Shown: piece after piece, positions 1 through 7,410 of the stretch
Layout: each line of letters opens with the position of its first letter
How positions within the stretch are numbered: the stretch's first letter is position 1
NCBI GenBank assembly: GCA_937927665.1
Contig: CALBRY010000132.1
Span: 1 to 41,776 of the forward strand
Direction of reading: 5' to 3'
Length of the DNA stretch: 41,776 nt
DNA from: an uncultured Chloroflexota bacterium
GTDB taxonomy: Bacteria > Chloroflexota > Anaerolineae > Aggregatilineales > Phototrophicaceae
Program-made: the position numbers and the translations under genes
The notes under the pieces: generated by a model
The model's input: only the letters and a program-made list of their open reading frames with translations
Told to the model about the DNA's origin: nothing
The model's database searches: none

Positions 1-2
1 GT

Positions 3-1001
3 GCCATCCTGACATTGTGGACGATTGGCACCTACTTCTACACCATGTTCCCGGCGTACCCGTATCTCGCTCTGAACGGACCGAAAAACAGCGGCAAATC
101 AACCGTGATGCGCGTGATGCAGCCGCTTGCCTTCAATATGGTCACCACTTCCGATCCGACCGGACCATCGATGTTCCGCCTGATCCATTACACGAGCTGC
201 ACGGTCGGCATCGACGAAGCGGAACGGTATCATAACCCGAAAGACCCCGGTATGCAGCAAATTCGCCAGCTCCTCAACAGCGGCTACAAGCAGGGGATGC
301 CCGCCATCCGCCTGATCGGCGAGGACATGAAGCCGCAGGCGTTCGATGTGTATTCTCCCAAGATTCTCGCGGCGATCATGGGACTGGAAGACATCCTCGC
401 GTCGCGCTGCATCGCCATCCCGATGCGGCGCACCGACAAAAAGATGCCGTCATTCCCACCTGATTTCGACGGCGCGCAGATGCGTCACTTGTTGTACACA
501 CTTGCGCTGACCCACTTCCAAACCGTGCATACCAACTACTCGGATCGTCCCGGGCTACACACGCTGCACAACCGCTCCGGGGAACTGTGGTCGCCGCTGG
601 TCGCACTGGCAGCTTTCTTTGAGGAGCAAGGCGGAATCAGGGGGTTACTTGATGCGATTGCAACGGCGGCTGAAACCGACGAGCAGATCAGCGAAGGTAA
701 GGCACTCAGCGAACGCGAAGAAGCCGTACTGCAAGCACTCGAACTGATGACACGCGGAGACGAAGGCACGATCTGGATCAAGGCGGTCGCGTTGCGCGAG
801 AAGGTCGCGCGGCTGATCGGTCAGCCAGTCGAGAAGATGGGCGACGCCCAGTGGATTGGGCACATCCTCAAGCGGCTGCACTTGATCGACGAATCCGGGC
901 GCAAGCGCGGCATCGATGGGATCGCTTACGCTGTGCGATCTTTCGATGTGATCGATATGATGCGCCGCTACGACGTGCCAACGATCCATGAGACTCGCTG
1001 A
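3..1001 (+). CDS. P-loop ATPase of an integrated element (primase/helicase-like, DUF3631-like tail), 5'-truncated by window
   Basis: The frame is open to the window edge, so the N-terminus is missing; the TTG at 15 is internal. Counting from it, a Walker A motif GPKNSGKST lies at residues 22-30, a Walker B-like TVGIDEAE at 63-70, and candidate arginine fingers in ASRCIAIPMRR near 129-139. The C-terminal third resembles a small helical/winged domain like those in DUF3631 proteins of phages and integrative elements. The likely role is an ATPase acting on DNA during replication or maintenance of a mobile element. The neighbouring LexA-like regulator and DinD stub support a mobile or SOS-linked setting. 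The exact family is an inference from motif layout; the ATPase assignment is firm. Confidence 0.6.
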   Translation, partial: AILTLWTIGTYFYTMFPAYPYLALNGPKNSGKSTVMRVMQPLAFNMVTTSDPTGPSMFRLIHYTSCTVGIDEAERYHNPKDPGMQQIRQLLNSGYKQGMPAIRLIGEDMKPQAFDVYSPKILAAIMGLEDILASRCIAIPMRRTDKKMPSFPPDFDGAQMRHLLYTLALTHFQTVHTNYSDRPGLHTLHNRSGELWSPLVALAAFFEEQGGIRGLLDAIATAAETDEQISEGKALSEREEAVLQALELMTRGDEGTIWIKAVALREKVARLIGQPVEKMGDAQWIGHILKRLHLIDESGRKRGIDGIAYAVRSFDVIDMMRRYDVPTIHETR

Positions 1002-1176
1002 AAAACCGTTCAAACCGTTCAAACCCTACATACCGTTCATGGATTTAGGCAGCGCCACGCGGTATGTAAGTGTACGAACTTGGTTTGAAGGGCAAGGCTG
1101 ATGTTACAGAACGCTTGTGCGGAATTTGATTTTCGCAATAATGAGTACGGTATGGACTGATGAAGTGAGGAAAACT

Positions 1177-1587
1177 GTGTTAAGCAAACGTCAGCAAGTC
1201 ATTTTGCGTTTTCTCTATGACTACAGCCAGATCAACGGCTTTTTTCCGACGATCCGCGAGATTTGCCAAGAGACCCACACGGCGTCGACTTCGGTTATCT
1301 CCTATAACCTCGGCAAAATGGTGGAGCGGGGCTACTTGCGCCATTCACCACGGCGTTCGCGGTCAAACACCTTGACCAAGCTGGCATACGACTTCCTGAA
1401 CGTGTCACCCACTGCCGACCCACAGATCGTCCGCGACGGCGACCTGCTGGAGCGTGAGGTACAGCGTTTGCGGCTTCAGGTGGAAAATCTACGGCGCGCC
1501 CATCGCGTGGAAATCGAAGCCTATCTTGAAGAACGCGTGCAGCTCGTCGAAGAAATCAGCCGATTGAAACAGGCTGTACCGGCTTAA
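1177..1587 (+). CDS. LexA-like winged-helix DNA-binding protein without peptidase domain
   Basis: Residues 1-65 match the LexA DNA-binding domain: an opening LSKRQQVILRFL helix, PTIREIC, then a recognition region TSVISYNLGKMVERGYLRHSPRRSR. The rest, about residues 85-133, is a Leu/Glu/Arg-rich coiled coil that would provide dimerisation. No Ser/Lys autoprotease (S24) domain follows, so this is not a true SOS repressor; at 136 residues it is shorter than LexA (about 200). GTG at 1177 is chosen because GAGG lies 6 bases upstream and the protein then starts where LexA starts. An ATG at 1141 and GTG at 1117 are in frame but lack a good ribosome site. It probably regulates the element that contains the ATPase upstream; no operator is identified. 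Confidence 0.7.
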   Translation: MLSKRQQVILRFLYDYSQINGFFPTIREICQETHTASTSVISYNLGKMVERGYLRHSPRRSRSNTLTKLAYDFLNVSPTADPQIVRDGDLLEREVQRLRLQVENLRRAHRVEIEAYLEERVQLVEEISRLKQAVPA

Positions 1588-1653
1588 TCTGGTAGACAAG
1601 GATGGGCTGTGGCAGCAGTTGCAGCCCACCTACCGAGTCTGAGCGAAGCAGGC

Positions 1654-1809
1654 TTATTCCTCGGCATCCTTCTTGGGTTTTGTTTTAGGAGCGGTGAGGC
1701 GTTTCTTCTCCGAGTGCTCCAGTTTCTTGATGCTCTCAGCAGTCGGTAGGTCTTCGGGCATCGTACCGCCGAGTTCGGCAATTGCACGCCGCATGACCAC
1801 GCCCGCCTC
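1654..1809 (-). pseudogene. DinD-like (DNA-damage-inducible protein D) C-terminal remnant
   Basis: Reading the minus strand from 1809 gives about 50 codons ending at TAA (1654-1656). They contain AIAELGGTMPEDLPTAES followed by a Lys/Glu-rich tail. The GGTMPEDLPTxxxSIKxLE pattern is the signature C-terminus of DinD-like proteins. The rest of the gene is absent: the TAG codon of the metal ATPase (1810-1812) sits immediately upstream in the same frame. This looks like a recombination scar where the incoming island replaced most of dinD. Recognition is by motif memory, not by alignment. Confidence 0.6.
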
Positions 1810-3933
1810 CTAATGCACGGCATTGGCAGCATCTTTTCCCCGCACTTGGCTTCGTTTCAATCTCAGAAGGCGCGAAGAATTGGCGAGAATACCCAGATCA
1901 GGCAGCGATTGAGCGGCAGCAGCAAGGATGGGCGGTAGAACACCGAAAGCTGCCAGTGACAACCCCAGCAGATTGTAAATCGCCGTAAAGCCGATGTTCG
2001 TCTTCACGACTCTCATGGTACGCCGGGCAATGCTAATGGCTTCAGGCACGAGAGTCCAATCTTCTCGCATCAACGCAATATGTGCTGCTTCAAGCGCCAC
2101 ATCTGTGCCAGCCACTCCCATTGCGATGCCGATATTTGCCTGAGCGAGTGCTGGTGCATCATTCACGCCGTCGCCAACCATGACGACGATATGACCCTGT
2201 AATTGGAATTCCTTGACGATGGCAATTTTGTCTTCTGGGAGTAACTCTGCGCGATAGTTCACTCCCAGCGTCTCCGCTAAAGCCGAGGCAACGCGTTCGT
2301 TATCTCCAGTGAGAATCTGTATTTCTTTGACACCCAGAGCGCGCAACGCGGCGATGGACTGCGGAATTTCTGAACGCACTGTATCCGCTGCCCCCATGAC
2401 TCCAACCAGTTCGCCATCTTTTTGCACAAATAAGGCGGTTTTCCCCCGCACTTCCAAACTCGTGCCAGCTGCCGAGGTGTTTTGCACCAACCGCTGATTG
2501 CCAACACTTATGGTGCTGTCATTGATCTTGGCACGCACACCTGCGCCCGGCACCGCCTCGAACGACTGCACTTCGTATAGCGGAATGTTGCGGCGGCTGG
2601 CTTCCATTCTGACTGCCTCAGCCAATGGATGTTCGGAATACCGTTCTGCCGAAGCTGCCAGAGCGAGGACTTCGTTCTCAGGAATACCGTTTAAGGCGAT
2701 GATGTCCGTGATCTGCGGGCGACCCAAGGTGAGTGTACCCGTCTTATCAATCAGCACGACATCAGCCCGTGAAAGTGCTTCGATATATTTGCCACCTTTG
2801 ATGAGGAGCCCGATTTTGGCGGCAGCGCCAATTGAAGCAAGCATGGCGATAGGAGTAGCTAGAGCCAACGAACAGGAGCACGCTACGACCAGTACCGCTG
2901 CCGTTGAAAGCGGGTTGCGGCTGATGAGGAAAGTTAGCAGAGCAATGACCGCAACCAATGGCAGGAAGTACGCTGAAAACTTATCCGCAATACGTTGAAC
3001 ATCGGCGCGATGGGCTTCTGCTTCTTCAACCAGCCGGATCACCTTTCCAAAGGTCGTATCTGCGCCAACATGGGTTGTACGAACCCGGAGGCTGCCTAGT
3101 TCGGCAATCGTTGCGGCGAAAACCTTGGAACCAACTCCGGCTTCAATCGGCATGGACTCACCCGTAATAGCAGCTTGGTTGATGGTTGCGTGCCCCGCGA
3201 TAACCTCACCATCCACCGCTATTTTTTCACCTGGACGGACGATGACAGTTTCGCCTACTTGAACCTCAGCTAGAGCAACTTCTTGCTCCTGCCCATCACG
3301 TTCAATGCGCGCAGTCTGAGGAGCCATTGACGTTAGATTCTTCAGCGCTTGGCGGCTACGTTCGGTCGTGAAACGTTCAGCGTAGTCCCCGACACGCATG
3401 AAAAAGACGACAATCGCAGCCGTTACCCACTGCCCGACAAAAAGAGCAGCGATCACACCAATACTCATTAGGGTATGCGAAATTACCTGACGCTTTCTAG
3501 CGGCACGGATGACATTGAGGAAGGTGGGATAGCCAGCGATCAGGACCAGAACATAACCCAGCGGCGCGGGAATCAATTCTGTGATGGACTCAAACAGCCC
3601 TAACCCCTCACCAGCAATGACGATCAACAGCACCGCACCGAAAACAACACCGAACAAACTCAAAATAGAGCGGGTGAACCCTGCGCTCATGGCTTCCATC
3701 GTGCCTGTCTCAACCGTTTCTGGAACGGAATAGCCAGCGCCAGCAACTGCCGTACGAATATCTGTTATGCTGACTCGTGTTGGATCAAGGCGCAGAACTG
3801 CTTTTTCAGAGGAGAGGTAAACGTCAACGGATTGAACGCCCGGTAACTGTGCGATGGCATGTTGCACATGCGCCACACACTGTGCACAATCCATCCCTTT
3901 TACGCGAACTTCGAGTACTTTCTCATTCACCAT
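1810..3933 (-). CDS. Heavy-metal P1B-type ATPase with CSC transmembrane motif
   Basis: This is a 707-residue ATP-driven metal exporter of the inner membrane. In order: one HMA domain with GMDCAQC (Cys16, Cys19), TM helices, the actuator TGES loop, the TM6 metal motif, DKTGT with Asp396 as phosphorylation site, SEHPLAE for nucleotide binding, and GDGVNDAPALA. The TM6 motif reads Cys352-Ser-Cys354 where most family members have CPC. The codons TGC-TCC-TGT are clear in the DNA. ATG at 3933 is preferred over upstream starts because AAGGAG precedes it and the HMA domain then begins normally. It overlaps the end of the CmtR-like repressor by 11 bp, so the two form an operon. Cd/Pb/Zn export is likely from the regulator; the substrate is inferred. 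Confidence 0.9.
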   Translation of the reverse strand: MVNEKVLEVRVKGMDCAQCVAHVQHAIAQLPGVQSVDVYLSSEKAVLRLDPTRVSITDIRTAVAGAGYSVPETVETGTMEAMSAGFTRSILSLFGVVFGAVLLIVIAGEGLGLFESITELIPAPLGYVLVLIAGYPTFLNVIRAARKRQVISHTLMSIGVIAALFVGQWVTAAIVVFFMRVGDYAERFTTERSRQALKNLTSMAPQTARIERDGQEQEVALAEVQVGETVIVRPGEKIAVDGEVIAGHATINQAAITGESMPIEAGVGSKVFAATIAELGSLRVRTTHVGADTTFGKVIRLVEEAEAHRADVQRIADKFSAYFLPLVAVIALLTFLISRNPLSTAAVLVVACSCSLALATPIAMLASIGAAAKIGLLIKGGKYIEALSRADVVLIDKTGTLTLGRPQITDIIALNGIPENEVLALAASAERYSEHPLAEAVRMEASRRNIPLYEVQSFEAVPGAGVRAKINDSTISVGNQRLVQNTSAAGTSLEVRGKTALFVQKDGELVGVMGAADTVRSEIPQSIAALRALGVKEIQILTGDNERVASALAETLGVNYRAELLPEDKIAIVKEFQLQGHIVVMVGDGVNDAPALAQANIGIAMGVAGTDVALEAAHIALMREDWTLVPEAISIARRTMRVVKTNIGFTAIYNLLGLSLAAFGVLPPILAAAAQSLPDLGILANSSRLLRLKRSQVRGKDAANAVH

Positions 3934-4279
3934 TGCTGGCTCCTTCTGGTATGTCGTAACGAGTGCATTGATAAACACCTTTTGCGACATCAGACAGCAC
4001 TTCTTCCGCAAGCTGAAGGAGGCTGTCAATGCGATCATCGGAGAGGCGGTAGTACGTATAGCGACCGCGCTGTTCGCTCATTACTAATCCGCAGTCACGC
4101 AAACAACTAAGATGATTTGAGATGTTGGATTGGCTAAGTCCAGTTGCCCGCACAATTTCGCCAACATTCAGCGGTTGCGCCCGCAGCGCCTCAAGAATAG
4201 ACAGACGCGAAGTATCTGAAAATCCGCGAAACAACTTGGCTTTCAGTTCAAGTTCAAGTTTTTCCGAAGCTAAGAGCAT
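3923..4279 (-). CDS. cmtR: CmtR-like ArsR-family metal-sensing repressor
   Basis: A 118-residue winged-helix repressor. The recognition helix region SQSNISNHLSCLRDCGLV closely follows mycobacterial CmtR, which senses Cd(II)/Pb(II) through two cysteines in this helix and one in the C-terminal tail. All three are present here: Cys59, Cys63 and Cys105 (GVYQCTRY). The classic CadC ELCVCD site is absent. The gene overlaps the downstream P1B ATPase by 11 bp and is transcribed from a promoter whose -10 is covered by a palindrome (4305-4324), the expected arrangement for autorepression relieved by metal. The CmtR assignment follows from the Cys spacing; Cd/Pb selectivity is inferred. Confidence 0.85.
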   Translation of the reverse strand: MLLASEKLELELKAKLFRGFSDTSRLSILEALRAQPLNVGEIVRATGLSQSNISNHLSCLRDCGLVMSEQRGRYTYYRLSDDRIDSLLQLAEEVLSDVAKGVYQCTRYDIPEGASNGE

Positions 4280-4304
4280 TTCGTCCTCTATTCATCACAT
4301 CGTC

Positions 4305-4346
4305 ATATCATCAATCAATGATATAATGCATTCGTGTGATTGACAA
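4305..4346 (-). promoter_or_regulatory. Promoter and operator of the cmtR-ATPase operon
   Basis: On the minus strand TTGTCA (4341-4346) is followed after exactly 17 bp by TATCAT (4318-4323), a good sigma-70 promoter. A perfect 7-bp inverted repeat ATATCAT/ATGATAT with a 6-bp spacer (4305-4311 and 4318-4324) overlaps the -10 box. That is where an ArsR/CmtR repressor would block RNA polymerase. The operator role is inferred from position and symmetry. Confidence 0.65.
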
Positions 4347-4413
4347 GTAAAACCATTGGGGTATAGGTTTGCTTAAGGATGCGGAACAAGTTCGCAAAAT
4401 TCCACGCAAGTAA

Positions 4414-4452
4414 GTCACCGCAGCTTCACATGCCCTACACAATACGTATATA
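4414..4452 (+). promoter_or_regulatory. Candidate promoter and response-regulator box before the two-component system
   Basis: TTCACA (4425-4430) and TATATA (4447-4452) are spaced 16 bp and could be -35/-10 elements. A direct repeat of TCAC at 4415-4418 and 4426-4429 has an 11-bp period. The same 11-bp TCAC pairs occur at 6618/6629 and 6644/6655, upstream of the Met-rich protein gene, which suggests an OmpR-family binding box and autoregulation. The individual elements are weak. Confidence 0.35.
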
Positions 4453-4511
4453 TGCTTCAGACGGGGCGCTGGGGTGCTAAAGCGTGGAATACAAATTACA
4501 GGGTGCAGGTG

Positions 4512-5198
4512 ATGGGGAAAAAGATTCTCATTGTTGAGGATGAAGCGAAAATCATGCGGACTGTTCGGCTATATCTCGAGCAGGCAGGTTACGAAGTCAT
4601 CGGGGCATCTGACGGTACGAGCGGAACAGCCGTTTACCGGCATGAGAAACCGGCATTGGTGCTACTCGATCTTAATCTGCCTGGTGAATTGGATGGACTG
4701 GATGTCTGCCGTGTGTTGCGGCGTGATTCCAATGTGCCGATCATCATGCTGACTGCGCGAACGGAAGAAACGGATCGCCTGATAGGACTTGAGCTGGGTG
4801 CAGACGACTACATCACCAAGCCCTTTTCCCCACGCGAAGTCGTTGCACGAGTGAAAGCTGTCTTACGTAGAACTGAACCTTCGGAGAAACTCGCCCAAAT
4901 CATTGAAGTAGCAAACGTTCACGCAGATTTGCAGCGCCGTACAGTCACAGTTGCAGGTTCCCCTGTAGAGATGACTGCTAATGAGTTTGATTTGTTGGTT
5001 ACGCTAATGCGCTATCCGGGTCGGGTATATACACGTGCTCAGCTCCTCGACGCTACACAAGGTGTAAGTTATGAGGGATATGAGCGCACCATTGACCAGC
5101 ATGTGAAAAACCTGAGACAAAAGATCGAGCCTGATAGCCGCGAACCTCGCTACATCCTCACCGTGCGAAGTGTTGGCTATAAATTTACTGAGGAATAG
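4512..5198 (+). CDS. OmpR/PhoB-family response regulator (metal two-component system)
   Basis: A 228-residue regulator with an N-terminal receiver domain (acidic pair Glu9/Asp10, phosphoacceptor Asp53 in LLDLNLPG, LTAR, and the Lys in ITKPF) and a C-terminal winged helix ending in the usual RQKIEP...YILTVRSVGYKF. The start at 4512 is used because the receiver fold begins at MGKKILIVEDE; an in-frame ATG at 4452 would add 20 residues unlike the family. The sensor kinase follows after 4 bp, so the pair is co-transcribed. It likely activates the Met-rich secreted protein gene downstream and perhaps its own promoter through TCAC direct repeats. Family is certain; targets are inferred. Confidence 0.92.
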   Translation: MGKKILIVEDEAKIMRTVRLYLEQAGYEVIGASDGTSGTAVYRHEKPALVLLDLNLPGELDGLDVCRVLRRDSNVPIIMLTARTEETDRLIGLELGADDYITKPFSPREVVARVKAVLRRTEPSEKLAQIIEVANVHADLQRRTVTVAGSPVEMTANEFDLLVTLMRYPGRVYTRAQLLDATQGVSYEGYERTIDQHVKNLRQKIEPDSREPRYILTVRSVGYKFTEE

Positions 5199-5202
5199 AG
5201 CG

Positions 5203-6639
5203 ATGCACAGCCTTTGGACGAAGCTGATGGGCGCTTTTGCGCTGGTGATTTTGGTAGGCACAGGCATGGTTGTGCTGCTGGTGAGCCAAACGATTGCCAA
5301 CCAGTTTGAGTTGTATATCACTCAGACAGGACGGCAGCAAGCGGCACAACTCGCCCCCGTCGCTGCCGACTACTATGTGAATTCTGGCAGTTGGACTGAC
5401 ATAGATGCAGCACTCCGTAATCCTTGGGGTTACCGGATGTCCTCCGGTAGCAGGGGAAACGGGATGATGGGTGACATGGGCTGGTGGTCTGATCATGGGA
5501 TGGATGAATCGGACATGATGGGTGATATGGCGATGCTGTTCAGCGACCGCATCCTTCTCGCTCAAGCGGATGGCACCATTGTTATCGACACAGCGAATAG
5601 GCTGATTGGACAGCAATTACTAGCGGACGATCTCGCCAAAGGTGCGCCGATCATTGTTAGAGGACAGCAAGTCGGTACGCTGATCATCACACCGCTCGAT
5701 ACCCCGGCAACCCCGGCAGGTGATTTTCTCAGTGCCGTCGATCGCTCCGCTCTATTGGCTGTCATTGTCGCAGCCAGTCTCGCGCTCATTCTGGGTTCGA
5801 TTCTGTTCGTTCAGATTATTCGTCCTCTGCGCAAGGTTTCTATGGCGGCGCGTGGTATCGCAGCGGGGGATTTGAGCCAGCGAGTGCTGGTCAGCAGTCA
5901 GGATGAAATCGGTCAGGTCGCCCTGACGTTCAACCAGATGGCGGAAACGTTGCAACGCTACGCGGACGAACGACGCAATATGATCGGCGATATTGCCCAC
6001 GAGTTACGCACCCCGCTTTCCATTATCCAGAGCAATCTCGAAGCTATGTTGGATGGCGTACTGCCAACTTCTCCAGACGAATTGACTTCGCTGCATCAGG
6101 AAACGCTGCTCCTCAACCGACTCATCACGGATCTACGCACTCTATCACTCGCAGAGTCTGGGCATCTTCATTTGCAAAAACGTATCATTGACTCAGCAGC
6201 ACTGATTCAACAAGTTTCCGATCGAATGCGTCTAAGCGCTGAGGGGAAAAATATTACGCTGGAGACGAATATCCCCTCGGATCTACCCCAGATTCAGGCT
6301 GACCCGGAACGGCTCATGCAGATTATGACGAATTTGGTAGACAACGCGATTCGCTACAACGCCGATGGCAGCAGGGTGATTATCGCGGCGCACACCGCAA
6401 ATGGATTGCTTGAACTCTCTGTCAGTGACAATGGTCCGGGCATTCCCGCCGAAGACATCCCTCATCTTTTTGAACGTTTCTGGCGAGCGGAGAAGCCAAG
6501 GAATCGCACGACGGGCGGATCAGGACTAGGGCTTGCGATTGTGAAACAACTCGTTGAAGCTCATCGCGGTCAGGTGCGGGTGGAAAGTCAGATCGGGGAC
6601 GGCACACGGTTTACGGTTCACCTTCCGTTCACGGGTTGA
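5203..6639 (+). CDS. Sensor histidine kinase with Met-rich extracytoplasmic loop (probable Cu/Ag sensor)
   Basis: A 478-residue membrane kinase: TM1 about residues 9-30, extracytoplasmic domain 31-180, TM2 about 183-205, HAMP 205-257, HisKA with His266 in AHELRTP, then an HATPase domain (NLVDNAIRYN, DNGPGIP, GGSGLGLAIV). The external domain holds a segment, residues 79-111, with nine Met plus His and Asp in GMMGD/HGMD/DMMGDM units. Such thioether clusters bind Cu(I) or Ag(I) in copper-handling proteins. The gene lies 4 bp after its regulator and 95 bp before a secreted protein with the same type of residues. Kinase identity is firm; the metal ligand is inferred from composition. Confidence 0.9.
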   Translation: MHSLWTKLMGAFALVILVGTGMVVLLVSQTIANQFELYITQTGRQQAAQLAPVAADYYVNSGSWTDIDAALRNPWGYRMSSGSRGNGMMGDMGWWSDHGMDESDMMGDMAMLFSDRILLAQADGTIVIDTANRLIGQQLLADDLAKGAPIIVRGQQVGTLIITPLDTPATPAGDFLSAVDRSALLAVIVAASLALILGSILFVQIIRPLRKVSMAARGIAAGDLSQRVLVSSQDEIGQVALTFNQMAETLQRYADERRNMIGDIAHELRTPLSIIQSNLEAMLDGVLPTSPDELTSLHQETLLLNRLITDLRTLSLAESGHLHLQKRIIDSAALIQQVSDRMRLSAEGKNITLETNIPSDLPQIQADPERLMQIMTNLVDNAIRYNADGSRVIIAAHTANGLLELSVSDNGPGIPAEDIPHLFERFWRAEKPRNRTTGGSGLGLAIVKQLVEAHRGQVRVESQIGDGTRFTVHLPFTG

Positions 6640-6701
6640 AACTTCACAGAAATCTCACAATCGCGGCATAAACCGTACATGAAACGGCGGCATCCTATAA
6701 C
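6617..6701 (+). promoter_or_regulatory. Candidate response-regulator boxes and -10 before the Met-rich protein gene
   Basis: Four (T/C)TCAC units at 6617, 6628, 6643 and 6654 form two pairs, each with an 11-bp period, the spacing used by OmpR-family dimers. They span the end of the kinase gene and the intergenic gap. TATAAC at 6696-6701 could be the -10; no good -35 precedes it, as expected for an activator-dependent promoter. Binding is inferred. Confidence 0.4.
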
Positions 6702-6734
6702 TAATGAATGACATTTGCTATAGGATGAAAGCTC

Positions 6735-7316
6735 ATGACTACTAGACAGAAACTCCTTGGATTGGCGCTTACGTTGATCCTAATTACTGCCATTGTTGCT
6801 GGAACCACCGGTGTACTGGCACAAGACGTAACGCCCACCCCGAATGCGCCTAGCGCGCCAGCCTATAGCTGGAATATGCATGGCATGATGTGGGATAACT
6901 GGCAGAGCGATACGATGTGGACAACGGTTGCGAACGCGCTCGGCATTGATGTGAACACGCTCTTCACCGAACTGCAATCCGGCACCACCCTCGCTCAGCT
7001 TGCTGAGGCACACGGAGTCGATGTGCAGACGGTGTACGATGCGGCGCTGACCATCATGACTGATCACATGAATGCAATGGTCGAAGCGGGTTACATATCG
7101 CAGATACAGGCGGATGATCGCCTTGCGTGGATGCACGATAATATGGCGCAGATGCCCATGTTTTCTACTGGTGGCTTCAGTCCTTGCCCGATGGGCGGGA
7201 TGATGGGTAGCAACGGATCCTATGGGATGCACGGTGGGATGATGGGTGGTGGGATGCACGGCGGGATGATGGGTGGTGGGATGCACGGCGGGATGATGGG
7301 TGGACATCACGGCTGA
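6735..7316 (+). CDS. Secreted Met/His-repeat protein (putative copper/silver-binding)
   Basis: A 193-residue exported protein. Residues 1-29 form a signal peptide (TM-like core, Ala-X-Ala-type end at VLAQ). The middle, about 55-140, is a helical region resembling the DUF2680-type small exported proteins of Gram-positives and Chloroflexota (ANALGIDVNTLFTELQSG...). The last 45 residues are almost only Met, His and Gly, built on GMHGGMMGG units encoded by a 27-bp tandem repeat, after a single Cys in SPCPMGG. Met/His clusters bind Cu(I), Ag(I) or Cu(II), so a scavenger or buffer outside the cytoplasmic membrane is likely. It lies downstream of a kinase with a Met-rich sensor loop, which suggests it is a regulon member. 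A good GGATGAAAG precedes the ATG. Function is inferred. Confidence 0.8.
   Translation: MTTRQKLLGLALTLILITAIVAGTTGVLAQDVTPTPNAPSAPAYSWNMHGMMWDNWQSDTMWTTVANALGIDVNTLFTELQSGTTLAQLAEAHGVDVQTVYDAALTIMTDHMNAMVEAGYISQIQADDRLAWMHDNMAQMPMFSTGGFSPCPMGGMMGSNGSYGMHGGMMGGGMHGGMMGGGMHGGMMGGHHG
7224..7304 (+). repeat. 27-bp coding tandem repeat, three units
   Basis: Units at 7224-7250, 7251-7277 and 7278-7304 are nearly identical; each encodes GMHGGMMGG. The differences are a T/C change in the first unit and the last base of the third. The copy number could vary by slippage, changing the metal-binding capacity of the encoded tail. Confidence 0.9.
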
Positions 7317-7355
7317 ACCTGAAAATCCCCCTTAAGGTCACACTTCACGCACTGG

Positions 7356-7382
7356 TGGGTGTCAAGCCATCCTTGACACCCA
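7356..7382. terminator. Bidirectional terminator-like hairpin between convergent genes
   Basis: An 11-bp perfect stem (TGGGTGTCAAG at 7356-7366 with its complement at 7372-7382) encloses a 5-base loop. It lies between the convergent Met-rich protein gene and the YceI-like gene. The T-tract after it is short (ATCTTT), so termination strength is uncertain. Confidence 0.6.
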
Positions 7383-7410
7383 TCTTTCCCCATGTTGTTC
7401 TCTTGCCAAT

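Noticed and set aside
1584..1832. 82-codon minus-strand frame over the DinD remnant
   Set aside because: Its composition is not protein-like, and the other frame there gives the recognisable DinD tail.
4321..4327. TATAAT on the plus strand as promoter of the response regulator
   Set aside because: No -35 at proper spacing and about 185 bp from the gene; the minus-strand promoter explains the sequence better.
7224..7304. Tandem units considered as a CRISPR-like array
   Set aside because: Units are contiguous without spacers and encode an in-frame peptide repeat.
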